From the NCBI RefSeq assembly GCF_003072065.1, contig NZ_QCYG01000001.1, forward strand, positions 62,001-126,000: a stretch of 64,000 nucleotides of DNA, given 5' to 3'. The notes under the pieces were generated by a model, which had not been told where the DNA came from, did no database searches, and saw only the letters and a list, made by a program, of their open reading frames with translations. The DNA comes from Thalassorhabdomicrobium marinisediminis (GTDB lineage: Bacteria > Pseudomonadota > Alphaproteobacteria > Rhodobacterales > Rhodobacteraceae). Within the stretch, counting starts at the first letter, position 1; each line of letters starts with the position of its first letter. The position numbers were made by a program, and so were the translations under genes. Shown here one piece after another: positions 25,389 to 36,057 of the stretch.

Positions 25389-26876
25389 TCAGAACTCCTG
25401 CTCGCTGCCTTGCTGCCACGGTTTGACGAGGTTGCCGAAGCGGGTGAATTCGGGCGTGAAGGACAGCTCGACGGTGCCGATGGGGCCGTGACGCTGCTTG
25501 CCGATGATCACCTCGGCCTTGCCGAACAGGCTCGACATCTTCTCTTGCCAGGCGGCCATGGCTTCCAGGTTGCTGTCATCGGGTTTTTCCCGCTCGGTGT
25601 AGTATTCGCCACGATAGACAAACATGACCACGTCGGCGTCCTGCTCGATCGAGCCAGATTCGCGCAGATCGCTGAGCTGCGGACGCTTATCCTCGCGGCT
25701 TTCCACCTGACGGGACAGCTGGGACAGGGCGATCACGGGGATGTTGAGTTCCTTGGCGATGGCCTTGAGGCCCATGGAAATCTCGCCGATTTCCTGCACC
25801 CGGTTGTCGCTGGTGCCGCGCACAAGCTGCAGGTAGTCCACGATCAGCAGGTCCAGCCCGTGGGTCCGCTTGAGGCGGCGGGCGCGGGCGGCCAGCTGGC
25901 TGATCGGGATCGCGGCGGTGTCGTCGATGAACAGCGGGCAAGCCTCAAGCTGTTTGGCGGCGTCGACGAAGCGGCGGAATTCGCTTTCGGTCATGTCGCC
26001 CTGACGGATCTTGTGGCTGGAAATTTCCGACGCCTCGGCGAGAATCCGGCCTGCAAGCTGTTCGGCCGACATCTCGAGCGAGAAAAAGCCCACCACGCCG
26101 CCGTCCACCGCGCCCTCGGACCCGTCTGTCAGCTTGCCCTTTTTATAGGCCTTGGCCACGTTGTAGGCGATGTTGGTCGCCAGCGAGGTTTTGCCCATCG
26201 ACGGGCGGCCGGCGAGGATCAGAAGGTCGGATTTGTGCAGCCCGCCCAGCTTGGCGTCGAGGTCCACAAGGTCGGTCGCCACGCCCGCCAGCCCGCCGTC
26301 GCGCTGATAGGCGGAGTTCGCCACGTTGACCGCTTCGGTCACCGCCTTGAGGAAGGACTGGAAGCCGCCTTCGGAGGTACCCTGTTCGGCGAGCTTGTAG
26401 AGCGCCTGTTCGGCTTCCACGATCTGTTCGCGCGGCTCGCTTGCCACGTCGACCTTTTTCGCCTTGGCGGCAATGTCATGGCCCACGGTGATCAGCTCGC
26501 GCCGCACCGAGAGGTCGTAGATCATCTGTGCGTAATCCCGCGCGGCAAAGGCCGAGATCGCAGCCCCCGCCAAGCGCGCCAGATAGGCCGGCCCGCCGAG
26601 TTCTTTCAGCCCTTCGTCATCCTCGAGAAACGACTTGAGCGTCACCGGAGAGGCCAGATTGTTGTTGGCAATCCGCGCGGCGGCGGTCTCGAAGATGCGC
26701 GCATGGACCGGGTCGTAGAAATGTTCGGGCCCCACGATTGAGGCCACGCGGTCGAAAATGTCGTTGTTGGTCAGAATCGCGCCAAGAAGCTGCTGCTCGG
26801 CCTCGATCGAATGCGGCACCGAGTCGACGTTCGCCTCGGAGGTGCCAGCTGCGTTGAAAGTCGTGACTTCGTTCAT
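25389..26876 (-). CDS. dnaB: Replicative DNA helicase DnaB
   Basis: Hexameric helicase that unwinds the replication fork. The 495-aa protein has the N-terminal domain ([13 protein letters not shown]), Walker [21 protein letters not shown], and the late [10 protein letters not shown] and [15 protein letters not shown] typical of DnaB. ATG 26876 is chosen by the normal N-terminus (MNEVTT...[10 protein letters not shown]) with GGGA upstream. A good promoter lies 49-77 bp upstream. Confidence 0.96.
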   Translation of the reverse strand: MNEVTTFNAAGTSEANVDSVPHSIEAEQQLLGAILTNNDIFDRVASIVGPEHFYDPVHARIFETAAARIANNNLASPVTLKSFLEDDEGLKELGGPAYLARLAGAAISAFAARDYAQMIYDLSVRRELITVGHDIAAKAKKVDVASEPREQIVEAEQALYKLAEQGTSEGGFQSFLKAVTEAVNVANSAYQRDGGLAGVATDLVDLDAKLGGLHKSDLLILAGRPSMGKTSLATNIAYNVAKAYKKGKLTDGSEGAVDGGVVGFFSLEMSAEQLAGRILAEASEISSHKIRQGDMTESEFRRFVDAAKQLEACPLFIDDTAAIPISQLAARARRLKRTHGLDLLIVDYLQLVRGTSDNRVQEIGEISMGLKAIAKELNIPVIALSQLSRQVESREDKRPQLSDLRESGSIEQDADVVMFVYRGEYYTEREKPDDSNLEAMAAWQEKMSSLFGKAEVIIGKQRHGPIGTVELSFTPEFTRFGNLVKPWQQGSEQEF

Positions 26877-26924
26877 CCCACTGTCCCTGATTGTCGCCGA
26901 TTGTGCGTGTCCCACCACGGGGAT

Positions 26925-26953
26925 GTCATACAAATTCGCGGGCGCCCAAGCAA
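26925..26953 (-). promoter_or_regulatory. dnaB: Candidate sigma-70 promoter of dnaB
   Basis: On the minus strand TTGCTT, a 17-bp spacer and TATGAC precede dnaB by about 50 bp. Slightly upstream (26966-26974) is CTATCCACA, one mismatch from a DnaA box. Confidence 0.4.
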
Positions 26954-27073
26954 ATTGTATAAAGCTGTGGATAGGCGTTGCGCGTCATTCTGCCACAAAA
27001 TCGGCAGGGCGCATAGCCTGCACCCCACCAGATGTTGTGAACCCGGCGGGGCGGTCTGTTGTGTGACGTCAGG

Positions 27074-27751
27074 TCAGCCCGCGTGGGCCTCGGACCAGCC
27101 GGCGGGGTCGCGCAGATAGGCCTCAACCTCGGTGAGGGTGGCGCTGTCGAAGGCCTCTGACGCCTTGGCTTCGGCCAGCACGTCCCACCAGGTGCACAGG
27201 TGCACCAGCTGCACGCCGTGATCGGCGAGGCTTTGCTCGACCCCTTCGAAAATCCCGTAGAAGAAGATCACGGCAGTGGCGTTGCAGGTTGCGCCGGTCT
27301 CGCGGATTGCGTCCACGAAGGAGAGTTTCGAGCCGCCGTCGGTGGTCAGGTCCTCGACCAGCAGCACGCGCTGGCCCTCGGTCATCACGCCTTCGATCCG
27401 CGCGTTGCGGCCGTAGCCCTTGGGCTTCTTGCGCACATAGCTCATCGGTAGGGCCAGACGTTCCGCCATCAGCGCGCCGAAGGGAATGCCTGCGGTTTCG
27501 CCCCCGGCGACATTGTCGAACGCCTCAAACCCGACTTCGCGCATGGTGGTGACGGCCAGAAAATCCATCAAGGTTGCGCGGATTCGCGGGAAAGAGATCA
27601 GCTTGCGGCAGTCCACATAGGTGGGCGCCTTCTTGCCGCTGGCGTGGGTGAAGGGCTCGGTCGCGTTAAAATCGATCGCGCCGATCTCGATCAGCATCCG
27701 CGCGGTCAGCCGGGCGATTTCCGCCTTGTCCGGGAAAGAAGTGGGGATCAT
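27074..27751 (-). CDS. pyrE: Orotate phosphoribosyltransferase
   Basis: Converts orotate and PRPP to OMP in pyrimidine synthesis. The 225-aa protein has [11 protein letters not shown] and the PRPP loop [14 protein letters not shown], plus [10 protein letters not shown]. It follows pyrC by 45 bp on the same strand, forming a pyrC-pyrE unit. Confidence 0.95.
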   Translation of the reverse strand: MIPTSFPDKAEIARLTARMLIEIGAIDFNATEPFTHASGKKAPTYVDCRKLISFPRIRATLMDFLAVTTMREVGFEAFDNVAGGETAGIPFGALMAERLALPMSYVRKKPKGYGRNARIEGVMTEGQRVLLVEDLTTDGGSKLSFVDAIRETGATCNATAVIFFYGIFEGVEQSLADHGVQLVHLCTWWDVLAEAKASEAFDSATLTEVEAYLRDPAGWSEAHAG

Positions 27752-27796
27752 CAGGGTCTTCCTTTGGTCATCGTGGCAGAACGGCCGAGCGGGGGG

Positions 27797-28846
27797 CTAC
27801 TCCACCCGCCAGTGCAGCGGGAAGCCCGGATCGAAGACGGTCACCGGCCCTTCGGCCGTGTCGATGCGGGCGGGGTAGGTGACGGGTTCGCCCTTCACCA
27901 GCGTGATCGTCTCTTCGTTGGGCTCCAGCCCGTAGTAGCGCGCCCCCGCGAGCGAGGTGAAGTTCTCAAGCTGGTGCATGGCCCCGGCGGCGTCGAACAC
28001 CTCGGCCAGGCAGGACATGGTGTTGATCGCGGTGAAACAGCCCGCGCAGCCACAGGGCAGCAGCTTGTTGGCATCCGTGTGGGGGGCGGAATCGGTGCCC
28101 AGAAAGAACCGCTTGTCGCCGGAAATCGCTGCGGCGACGAGGGCGATGCGATGCTTTTCGCGCTTGGCCACGGGCAGGCAGTAGTAATGCGGCTTGATGC
28201 CGCCCGACAGGATGTGGTTGCGGTTGATGATCAGGTGGTGCGTGGTGATCGTCGCGGCGAGATTGGCGCGGCTGTCGCGCACGTAGTCCACCGCGTTCTC
28301 GGTGGTCACATGCTCCATGACGATCCTGAGGTCCGGCGTCTTTTTGCGGATCGGCTTGAGCACGCGGTCGATGAAGACGGCTTCCCGGTCGAAGATGTCC
28401 ACCGAAGGATCGGTCACTTCGCCGTGTACGCAAAGCGGCAGGCCGATTTCGGCCATCCGCTCGAGCACCGGGCGCACCTTGTCGAAATCCTTCACCCCCG
28501 AGGCGGAATTGGTCGTCGCCCCCGCCGGATAAAGTTTCACCGCCGTGATGATGCCATCGGCATAGGCGCGGGCCAGATCCTCGGGGTCCGTGTCTTCGGT
28601 AAGATAGCACGTCATCAGCGGACGAAAGCCGGAGCCTTCGGGCACATGGGCCATGATCCGGTCGCGGTAAGCGGCCGCCTGCGCGCCGGTGACGACCGGG
28701 GGCACAAGGTTGGGCATGACGATGGCGCGGCCGAACCGGGTGGCGGTTTCGGGCGTGACGGCGGCCATCATGTCACCGTCTCGCAGGTGCAGATGCCAGT
28801 CGTCGGGGCGGCGGATGGTGATGCGGTCGGGGCTCTCTTTGGGCAT
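27797..28846 (-). CDS. pyrC: Dihydroorotase
   Basis: Zinc amidohydrolase forming dihydroorotate, the step before orotate production. The 349-aa class II-type protein has the metal site HLHLRDGD ([11 protein letters not shown] near the N-terminus), a metal-bridging Lys in [10 protein letters not shown], and [13 protein letters not shown] 28846 is used; a GTG three codons upstream is possible. Paired with pyrE. Confidence 0.95.
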   Translation of the reverse strand: MPKESPDRITIRRPDDWHLHLRDGDMMAAVTPETATRFGRAIVMPNLVPPVVTGAQAAAYRDRIMAHVPEGSGFRPLMTCYLTEDTDPEDLARAYADGIITAVKLYPAGATTNSASGVKDFDKVRPVLERMAEIGLPLCVHGEVTDPSVDIFDREAVFIDRVLKPIRKKTPDLRIVMEHVTTENAVDYVRDSRANLAATITTHHLIINRNHILSGGIKPHYYCLPVAKREKHRIALVAAAISGDKRFFLGTDSAPHTDANKLLPCGCAGCFTAINTMSCLAEVFDAAGAMHQLENFTSLAGARYYGLEPNEETITLVKGEPVTYPARIDTAEGPVTVFDPGFPLHWRVE

Positions 28847-28987
28847 GGCCGCCACTTACACCGGGATTTTGCCGCTGACCAGAGAAATTGAGACCCAGGG
28901 GGGCGGGCCGTGGGGGGGCGATGGCCCTTGCCCCGCGTGCGGTGGTGCGCGAAAACCGCCGCATTGAGTTTGGAGCAAGGCAGGACG

Positions 28988-29269
28988 ATGTTCGGATTTC
29001 TTATCGCTGTGATTGCGGGCGCCGCGACGCCGAAGCTGGAAACACCGCTGGCCCGCCCGCTTGCACGCGCACTGCGCGAACATATCCCCGTCGCGGCAGA
29101 AGAGGTGCGGGTGCTGGCGTTCATGATCGCGTTGGTCTGCGCCGCGGTGCTGTGCGCCCTGTTCGACACGGGCACGCCGCTCGGCCTCGCCGTGGGGGGC
29201 GCGCTGGGCTATTTCGGGCAACGGCTGTGGCGGGTGATCGCGCGTGAGGTTGAGCGCCGCAAAAGCTAG
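28988..29269 (+). CDS. Small membrane protein of unknown function
   Basis: 93-aa protein with a hydrophobic N-terminus, a strong central helix (about 45-62, FMIALVCAAVLCALF) and a further GLAVGGALGYFG segment before a basic tail. The ATG at 28988 follows GGACG. Its last four bases overlap the end of the convergent gene. No family is recognised. Confidence 0.7.
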   Translation: MFGFLIAVIAGAATPKLETPLARPLARALREHIPVAAEEVRVLAFMIALVCAAVLCALFDTGTPLGLAVGGALGYFGQRLWRVIAREVERRKS

Positions 29270-30204
29270 ATCTTGACGCCCGCGCCCTCAAGCTCATTCA
29301 GCTTGCGCGCGAAAAGCGGGCGGTTGCCCTTGGCGCTGATCTGCCGGCAGAAGCGCGCGAACATGCGGTCGTGATCGTCGGTCAACTCGAGCCGGTGCAG
29401 CAACGTGCGCAGATAGGGCAGGTGGGTCCGCCGCGCGCGCCAGAGGGTGGCGAAGCTCAGCGTGGTCAACGCGCCGCTCATGGCTTGTTCGATCAGGTCT
29501 GGCAGCACGTCCATGACAACCAAGGCGCGTGGCGCATTCGGGCCAAGGTAGGGGGTTGTGAAATGCTTCGTATTGTCACCATGGAACAACGAGGCGTGCA
29601 TCGCATCCTCGATGATGGACGGGTCGTAGATCAGCAAGACCTGCGACGCGGTCTCAACCATCATGGGGGCAAAGCCGAACCGGCTGGTGAACTCAAGCCG
29701 GCGGGCCTGTGGAAAACGCCGGTCCCAGCCCGCGCGGCGGGTGTCGAGCGTGGCCTGTGGCTGGATCAGCAGCACGCGCGCCTCGGGGGCGGCGACGGAA
29801 TAGGCGGCCGCCGCATAGCCCGCAGCCCCCGCGCCGAAGAACAGCACTTGATCGAAGTCGTCGAAAAAGCCGTCGTCGATCAGCCGGTCGAAATAGCCGA
29901 ACAGGGCCGGAGCGCGGAACCAGTCGACATTGGCATCGGACAAAAGCGTGAGGCTCGACCAGCCGTGACTTTGCACAAAGGACCAGCCCAGCGGCGCCTT
30001 GTCATCGTTCGCCCTGCGAACCCGGGCCACGCTTTCAAAAGTCACCAAGAGTGTGCGACCGGCGTCGATGAACAGGGAGGTGTGCCCTGAGCCGATCCGC
30101 TCGGCCGAGCCGAACTCTTCCGCGATCTCCTCGGCCCGCGCACGCCATGCGTTGCGGTTCAGCCCATCCAGATCGTAGTGGAATGCCGACGACAGATCTT
30201 TCAT
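29266..30204 (-). CDS. Conserved protein, hydrolase-like (often called PAPS reductase)
   Basis: 312-aa cytoplasmic protein. The central FFGAGAAGYAAAAYSVAAPEARVLLIQP looks like the nucleophile-elbow and Rossmann-like part of an alpha/beta fold. Rhodobacterales homologues are sometimes labelled phosphoadenosine phosphosulfate reductase, but the ECGLH-type cysteine motif of that enzyme is absent, so I do not follow that name. The only gene nearby on this strand is the acyl-CoA dehydrogenase 21 bp upstream, which may share its transcript. Confidence 0.7.
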   Translation of the reverse strand: MKDLSSAFHYDLDGLNRNAWRARAEEIAEEFGSAERIGSGHTSLFIDAGRTLLVTFESVARVRRANDDKAPLGWSFVQSHGWSSLTLLSDANVDWFRAPALFGYFDRLIDDGFFDDFDQVLFFGAGAAGYAAAAYSVAAPEARVLLIQPQATLDTRRAGWDRRFPQARRLEFTSRFGFAPMMVETASQVLLIYDPSIIEDAMHASLFHGDNTKHFTTPYLGPNAPRALVVMDVLPDLIEQAMSGALTTLSFATLWRARRTHLPYLRTLLHRLELTDDHDRMFARFCRQISAKGNRPLFARKLNELEGAGVKI

Positions 30205-30225
30205 CCAAGCCTCACCGCTGGTCCA

Positions 30226-31458
30226 TCAGAAGAACGCCTGAAGGCCGGTCTGCGCGCGCCCAAGGATGAGCGCGTGCACGTCGTGGGTGCCTTCGTAGGT
30301 GTTCACGGTTTCAAGGTTGACCATGTGCCGCATGACCTGGAACTCCTCGGAGATGCCGTTGCCGCCGTGCATGTCGCGGGCCGCGCGGGCGATGTCGAGC
30401 GCCTTGCCGCAGTTGTTGCGCTTGATCAGAGAAATCATCTCGGGCGCGGCGGTGCCCGCTTCCATGCAGCGCCCCACCTGCAGCGCGGCCTGCAGGCCCA
30501 GCGAAATCTCGGTCTGCATGTCAGCCAGCTTTTTCTGGAACAGCTGCGTCTGCGCCAGTGGTTTGTTGAACTGCTTGCGGTCCAGCCCGTATTGCCGTGC
30601 GGCGTGCCAACAGGCTTCGGCCGCCCCCATCACGCCCCATGCGATGCCATAGCGCGCGCGGTTGAGGCAGCCGAACGGCCCCTTGAGACCCTGCACACCG
30701 GGCAGCAGCGCGTCTTCGCCGACCTCGACGCCGTCCATCACGATCTCACCGGTGATGCTGGCGCGCAGCGACAGTTTGCCGCCGATCTTCGGCGCGGACA
30801 GGCCCGTCATGCCCTTTTCCAGAACGAAGCCGCGAATTTTACCCTCATGGGCGTCGGATTTCGCCCAGACCACGAAAACATCGGCAATCGGCGCGTTCGA
30901 GATCCACATCTTCGAGCCGCTGATCTTGTAGCCCGTGGCGGTCTTCTCGGCCCGCGTTTTCATGCCCGCCGGGTCCGAGCCCGCGTCCGGTTCGGTCAGC
31001 CCGAAACAGCCGATCAATTCGCCCGAGGACAGGCCGGGGAGGTATTTTTGCTTCTGTTCGTCAGAGCCGTAGGCGTGGATCGGATACATCACCAGACTGC
31101 TTTGCACCGACATCATCGAGCGATAGCCGCTGTCCACGCGCTCGATCTCGCGCGCGACAAGGCCGTAGGTCACATAGCCCGCGCCCAGACCGCCGTATTC
31201 CTCAGGGATGGTCAGGCCCAGAAGCCCGGCCTCGCCCATCTCGCGGAAGATTTCGGGGTCGGTCACCTCATCGCGGTAAGCCTCTTGCACGCGGGGCTGC
31301 AGCTTGTCCTGGGCGAAGGCGTGGGCCGCATCGCGCAGCATCCGCTCATCCTCGCTCAGCTGGCTTTCAAGGCGCAGGGCGTCGGCCCAGTCAAACGCTG
31401 CAAGATCCGGCCCGAAACCGGATGACTTCCCGGCCTTGATTGGCGACGACTCATTCAT
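30226..31458 (-). CDS. gcdH: Acyl-CoA dehydrogenase (glutaryl-CoA dehydrogenase type)
   Basis: FAD enzyme of lysine/tryptophan degradation that converts glutaryl-CoA to crotonyl-CoA. The 410-aa protein has [13 protein letters not shown], the [19 protein letters not shown] helix typical of GcdH, and [22 protein letters not shown] with the catalytic Glu. A GGAGG site precedes ATG 31458. The assignment to glutaryl-CoA rather than another acyl-CoA rests on family resemblance. Confidence 0.92.
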   Translation of the reverse strand: MNESSPIKAGKSSGFGPDLAAFDWADALRLESQLSEDERMLRDAAHAFAQDKLQPRVQEAYRDEVTDPEIFREMGEAGLLGLTIPEEYGGLGAGYVTYGLVAREIERVDSGYRSMMSVQSSLVMYPIHAYGSDEQKQKYLPGLSSGELIGCFGLTEPDAGSDPAGMKTRAEKTATGYKISGSKMWISNAPIADVFVVWAKSDAHEGKIRGFVLEKGMTGLSAPKIGGKLSLRASITGEIVMDGVEVGEDALLPGVQGLKGPFGCLNRARYGIAWGVMGAAEACWHAARQYGLDRKQFNKPLAQTQLFQKKLADMQTEISLGLQAALQVGRCMEAGTAAPEMISLIKRNNCGKALDIARAARDMHGGNGISEEFQVMRHMVNLETVNTYEGTHDVHALILGRAQTGLQAFF

Positions 31459-31675
31459 GGTAACCTCCACATTCCTTGGGCACACCCTAGCCTCTGCCGC
31501 GCGCGGTCACAATGGAGGGACCGGCGCAAAGACACTGAAACCCGGATCACGAAACAATGCCCCGGCGGCAGGGCAGTCTGTCGCGGCGCAGCGCGCAGGC
31601 TCTTTCTGGCCGGTCACTGGCAAAGGGCGGCCGCAGCGCCTAGGTATCAGGGGTTGTTTTCAGGAAAGTTCCCCC

Positions 31676-33493
31676 ATGCGCCGCCTGCCCAAGACCGATG
31701 CCAACCTCAACAACGAAAAGATTCAGGGCTGGCGCGTTGTCAAACGGGTGGTGCCCTATCTTTGGCCCGACAGACCCGCGTGGGTGCGATACCGCGTGGT
31801 CGCCGCGTTGACGGTGCTGGTGCTGGCCAAGCTGATCGCCGTGGGCACGCCGGTGCTTTACAAGGGCGCGGTGGATGCGCTGGCGGGTGAGGGGTCGGCC
31901 ACGATGCTCGCTGTGGGGGCTATCGGGCTGACCGTGGCCTATGGCGCGGCGCGGTTGTTGAACGTGGGCTTTCAGCAGTTGCGTGACGTGATCTTCGCAC
32001 GGGTCGGGCAGCGCGCGCTGCGGGCGCTGGCGCTGGAAACCTTCACCCATATCCACCGCCTGTCCCTGCGCTACCACATCACCCGCAAGACCGGCGGGCT
32101 CAGCCGGATCATCGAGCGCGGGGTCAAAGGGGTCGAGTTCCTGCTGCGGTTCTTGCTGTTTTCCATCGGGCCGCTGGTGCTTGAGCTCTTGATGATCTCG
32201 GTCGTGCTCTTCTTCCTGTTCGACGTCTGGTATCTGGCCGTCGTGGTGGCAACCATCGCGCTGTATATCTGGTTCACCTTCGCGGTGACCGAGTGGCGGG
32301 TGAAAATCCGCAAGCAGATGAACGATCAGGACACCGACGCGAACCAGAAGGCCATCGACAGCCTGCTCAATTTCGAGACGGTGAAATATTTCGGCGCCGC
32401 CGGCCGCGAGGCTGCGCGCTACGACGCGGCCATGGCGGGGTATGAGACGGCGGCGCTCAAGACCTCCTACTCGCTGGGCTTTCTGAATTTTGGTCAGTCG
32501 CTGCTGATCACCGGCGGTCTGGTCACCGTCATGGTAATGGCGGCGATGGGGGTGCAGGACGGCACGCTCACCGTGGGGGATTTCGTCATGGTCAACGCCT
32601 ACATGATCCAGATTACCATGCCGCTCAACTTTCTTGGCACGGTCTATCGCGAAATCCGGCAGGCACTGGTCGACATGGGCGAGATGTTCGATTTGTTAGA
32701 GCAACCGGCCGAAGTGCAGGACAAACCGGGCGCGGATGTTCTGAAAGTGCAAGGCGGGTTTGTCGAATTCGACGAAGTTTCCTTCGGCTATGACGCCGCG
32801 CGCCCGATCCTCAAAGGGGTCGATCTGGCGGTACCGGCGGGGCAGACGGTGGCGATTGTCGGCTCGTCCGGGTCCGGCAAATCGACCATCGGACGGCTGT
32901 TGTTCCGCTTCTATGACGTGAACGGCGGGGCGATCCGCATCGACGGACAGGACGTGCGCGACGTCACACAGGATTCGCTGCATGCCAACATCGGCGTCGT
33001 GCCGCAGGACACCGTGCTGTTCAACGACACCATTCGCTACAACATCGCCTATGGCCGTGACGGAGCGGGTTTCGACGAGATCGTCGCCGCCGCCCGCGCC
33101 GCAAAAATCCACGACTTCATCGAAAGCCTGCCCGACGGCTACGAGACGACCGTGGGCGAGCGGGGCCTGAAGCTGTCGGGCGGCGAGAAACAGCGCGTGG
33201 GCATCGCGCGCACCTTGCTCAAGAACCCGCCGATCCTGATTCTGGACGAAGCGACGAGCGCCCTCGACACCGAGACCGAGCAGGAGATCCAGACCGAGCT
33301 CAAGGCCATGGGGCAGGGGCGCACGGTGATCACCATTGCCCACCGGCTCAGCACCATCGCCGACGCCGACCGCATCGTGGTGCTGGAAAACGGACGGATT
33401 GTCGAGGAAGGCACGCATGAGGCGCTGCTGGCCGCGCAGGGCCGCTATGCCCAGCTCTGGAACCGCCAGCAGCAGGAAGAAGAGGCCGCGTGA
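31676..33493 (+). CDS. ABC exporter, Atm1/HMT1 (heavy-metal/Fe-S) type
   Basis: Homodimeric inner-membrane exporter with fused domains, 605 aa. The transmembrane half spans about 30-330 with six helices and the Atm1 feature YFGAAGREAARYD; the nucleotide-binding half has GSSGSGKST, LSGGEKQR and DEATSALDTETE. Relatives export glutathione-linked sulfur or metal species. It starts at ATG 31676 after CAGGAAAG. It overlaps the next gene by GTGA and is divergent from gcdH. Confidence 0.92.
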   Translation: MRRLPKTDANLNNEKIQGWRVVKRVVPYLWPDRPAWVRYRVVAALTVLVLAKLIAVGTPVLYKGAVDALAGEGSATMLAVGAIGLTVAYGAARLLNVGFQQLRDVIFARVGQRALRALALETFTHIHRLSLRYHITRKTGGLSRIIERGVKGVEFLLRFLLFSIGPLVLELLMISVVLFFLFDVWYLAVVVATIALYIWFTFAVTEWRVKIRKQMNDQDTDANQKAIDSLLNFETVKYFGAAGREAARYDAAMAGYETAALKTSYSLGFLNFGQSLLITGGLVTVMVMAAMGVQDGTLTVGDFVMVNAYMIQITMPLNFLGTVYREIRQALVDMGEMFDLLEQPAEVQDKPGADVLKVQGGFVEFDEVSFGYDAARPILKGVDLAVPAGQTVAIVGSSGSGKSTIGRLLFRFYDVNGGAIRIDGQDVRDVTQDSLHANIGVVPQDTVLFNDTIRYNIAYGRDGAGFDEIVAAARAAKIHDFIESLPDGYETTVGERGLKLSGGEKQRVGIARTLLKNPPILILDEATSALDTETEQEIQTELKAMGQGRTVITIAHRLSTIADADRIVVLENGRIVEEGTHEALLAAQGRYAQLWNRQQQEEEAA

Positions 33494-33831
33494 GCGCGAC
33501 CCGCTACCCCGAAACCCCCGACGGGCGCTATTTCGTGGCCAAGGGGCGGCTTTGGCGCAAAAGTGATCCGGCGCTGGACGAAGGCGCGCGGCAAGCGGCG
33601 GTGAACGATCTGATGGCCGCCCGCCGCGCCGTGCGCGATGCAAGGACCGAAGCCGAGACCCGCGCCGCCCGCGCCCGCGTCGATGCCGCCAAGGTCGCTT
33701 TGGGCGAACGGGGGCCGGTCTGGTGGATCGATGGCACCCCCGATGAGGGGCGCAACCACCCCAAGAACACCCGCTACGCCGATTGGTGGGCCGCCCTGCC
33801 TGCGGCCGAGCGGCAGCGGGGGCTGAACTGA
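33490..33831 (+). CDS. Conserved 113-aa protein of unknown function
   Basis: A widespread small protein family. The sequence begins with TPDGRYFVAKGRLWRKSDPAL, has a charged helical middle (ARRAVRDARTEAETRAARARVDAAKVALGERG) and ends GPVWWIDGTPDEGRNHPKNTRYADWW. No catalytic motif is obvious. The GTG start overlaps the exporter stop, so it is translated with the exporter and may modulate it, but no function is known. Confidence 0.8.
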   Translation: MSATRYPETPDGRYFVAKGRLWRKSDPALDEGARQAAVNDLMAARRAVRDARTEAETRAARARVDAAKVALGERGPVWWIDGTPDEGRNHPKNTRYADWWAALPAAERQRGLN

Positions 33832-33948
33832 TCCCGCCGCCCGACAGGCCCTCATTACGGCACGGCCTGTGCCTGCGCCCCGCGCGCAGCCCTTGTCCCT
33901 GCCACGGGCTTGAGGGTAAGAGGGGGCCTGAAACGACATGAGGCCCCA

Positions 33949-34641
33949 ATGAGCAATTCAGAATCCTTCATCGACGAGGTCAGCGAAGAGGTCCGCAAGG
34001 ATCAATTGTTCGGCTATATGCGTAAATATGGCTGGATCGCTGTGGTTCTGGTGCTTCTGGTGGTCGGCGGCACGGCGCTGACCGAATACCGCAAGGCGCA
34101 GGCCGAGAGCGCCGCCCGCGCCGCCGGTGACGAAATCCTTGCCGCGCTCGAGATCGATGACGATGTCGCCCGCGCCGAGGCGCTGCAGGCGATCGACGCC
34201 GAAGGCGGCGCAGGCGCGATCACACGGCTTCTCGCGGCTTCGGACCTTGTGGAAACCGAAGCAACAGCGGCGGCTGTCGAGGCGCTGGAAGCCGTGGCGA
34301 TGGACGAGGCCGCGCCCGAGATCTACCGCGAGCTGGCCGCGCTGAAGGCGGCGATGGTGGCCGACGACGCAACCTCCATCGATGAGCGTCGCGCCATGCT
34401 GGCCGGGTTGGCCACGCCGGGGTCCACCTTCCGCTTGATCGCGCAGGAACAGCTTGCCTTGCTCAACGTCGAAGCCGGTGACACAGAAGCCGCAATCGAC
34501 CAGTTTGTGGCCATTTCGCAGGATGCCGAAGCCACGCGGGGCTTGCGTGACCGGGCTTTCAGTATGATTGTGGCGCTGGGCGGTGACATTGACGCTTTGG
34601 TCAGCAATACTGGCCAGACGCCGACCGAGGTTGAGCAATAA
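33949..34641 (+). CDS. YfgM-like membrane-anchored TPR protein
   Basis: 230-aa protein with one N-terminal membrane helix (about 26-45, YGWIAVVLVLLVVGGTAL) and an acidic, helical periplasmic domain of TPR type. YfgM in E. coli is an ancillary Sec-translocon/periplasmic chaperone factor. The order yfgM, bamB, der is conserved between E. coli and this window, which supports the call despite low sequence similarity. Confidence 0.85.
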   Translation: MSNSESFIDEVSEEVRKDQLFGYMRKYGWIAVVLVLLVVGGTALTEYRKAQAESAARAAGDEILAALEIDDDVARAEALQAIDAEGGAGAITRLLAASDLVETEATAAAVEALEAVAMDEAAPEIYRELAALKAAMVADDATSIDERRAMLAGLATPGSTFRLIAQEQLALLNVEAGDTEAAIDQFVAISQDAEATRGLRDRAFSMIVALGGDIDALVSNTGQTPTEVEQ

Positions 34642-34675
34642 CTCCGCAACAACCCGTCAAGGGGAGGGGACGAAC

Positions 34676-36010
34676 GTGACAGGCAACAAGAATTTCAAGC
34701 GCTCGCACGGGGTGTTCCGCGCTGCAGGTGCGCTGACGGCTTTGGCCCTGATCGCGGCCTGTGCCGAGAAAGACATCATCCTTCCGGGTGAGCGGGTTGG
34801 CCTGCGGGGCGGTGCGCCCGACACGGTGGCCGTCAATCAGGTGCGGCCGATCGCCCTGGCCCCGGCGCAGGTCAACGCGGAATGGTCCCACCGCAACGGC
34901 GGACCTGCGCACAAGATCACCCATCCGGCGCTGGACGCCGCACTCAGCCCGCTGTTCGCCGCCAACATCGGTCAGGGCGACACCCGCCGGTTGCGGATCA
35001 CTGCCGATCCGGTCGTCTCGGGCGGGCGCATCTTCACGCTCGATGCCGAAAGCCAAGTCGTGGCCACCGCGGCGAACGGGGAAACCCTCTGGTCGCGCAG
35101 CCTGATCCCGCCGCTCGACAACCGTCGCGACGCCTCGGGCGGTGGCGTGGCCGTGGCCGGGTCGGTCGTGGTCGTCACCACCGGGTTTGGCGAGGCTGTG
35201 GCGCTCGACGCCGCATCGGGCGGGGAAATCTGGCGGCAGGACCTTGACGCGCCGGGCACCTCCGCGCCAACGATCCGGGGCGATCTGGCCTATGTGGTGG
35301 CCCGCGACGGCCGCGCCTGGGCGATTGAAATGGGCTCGGGGCGCGTGCGCTGGACCCTGCCAAGCGCCCAGCCCGAGGCGAATTTTTCTGGCGGGGCAGG
35401 CGCAGCCGTGACCGGCGAATATGCTATTTTCCCATTCCCCACCGGCGAAGTGATCGCGGCCTTCCCCGAAGGCGGCTTGCGGCGCTGGTCGACGGTGGTG
35501 ACCGGCCAACGCCCCGGCGCCGCGGCTTCGAACATCTCGGACATTGCCGGTGATCCGGTGATTGACGGCGACCGCGTTTATGTGGGCAATATCTCCGGGC
35601 GCGTCGTCGCCCTGCAGATCGCCAATGGCGAGCGTATCTGGACCGCCACCGAAGGCGCGGTCGGGCCGGTCTGGCCGGCGGGCGACTCGGTCTTCATGGT
35701 CAATGACCTTGGTGAGCTGTTGCGTCTGGATGCCGCCAACGGCACCCCCGTCTGGCGCATCCCGCTGCCCAAGTTCGAAGAAAGCAACCCGCGCCGCCAG
35801 AAAACGCGCATCGCCCACTACGGGCCGGTGCTGGCCGGTGGGCGGCTTGTCGTCGCCTCGTCTGACGGGATCATCCGGCAATTTGACCCGGCCTCGGGCG
35901 CGCTGCTTGGCACGGCGGAACTCCCCGGCGGGGCTGCGTCCAACCCGGTGGTCGCCAACGGCACGCTCTATGTTGTGACCAAGCGGGGGCAATTGCTCGC
36001 TTTCCGTTAG
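34676..36010 (+). CDS. bamB: Outer-membrane assembly factor BamB
   Basis: Lipoprotein of the BAM complex, an eight-bladed PQQ-like beta-propeller. The 444-aa protein has a lipobox LIAAC in a signal peptide, then repeated propeller strands (for example AVALDAASGGEIW, RVVALQIANGERIWTA, LLRLDAANGTPVWR). The GTG start at 34676 is preceded by a strong GGGGAGGGG site. It lies between yfgM and der. Confidence 0.92.
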   Translation: MTGNKNFKRSHGVFRAAGALTALALIAACAEKDIILPGERVGLRGGAPDTVAVNQVRPIALAPAQVNAEWSHRNGGPAHKITHPALDAALSPLFAANIGQGDTRRLRITADPVVSGGRIFTLDAESQVVATAANGETLWSRSLIPPLDNRRDASGGGVAVAGSVVVVTTGFGEAVALDAASGGEIWRQDLDAPGTSAPTIRGDLAYVVARDGRAWAIEMGSGRVRWTLPSAQPEANFSGGAGAAVTGEYAIFPFPTGEVIAAFPEGGLRRWSTVVTGQRPGAAASNISDIAGDPVIDGDRVYVGNISGRVVALQIANGERIWTATEGAVGPVWPAGDSVFMVNDLGELLRLDAANGTPVWRIPLPKFEESNPRRQKTRIAHYGPVLAGGRLVVASSDGIIRQFDPASGALLGTAELPGGAASNPVVANGTLYVVTKRGQLLAFR

Positions 36011-36057
36011 GGACAAAAGGGTGTAGGGGCGGTCTCTTGATCTTATAGGTTCGTATC

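Noticed and set aside
29266-29269. Four-base convergent overlaps here and at 39581-39584 as possible regulation
   Set aside because: Short 3' overlaps are common in compact genomes and need no special explanation.
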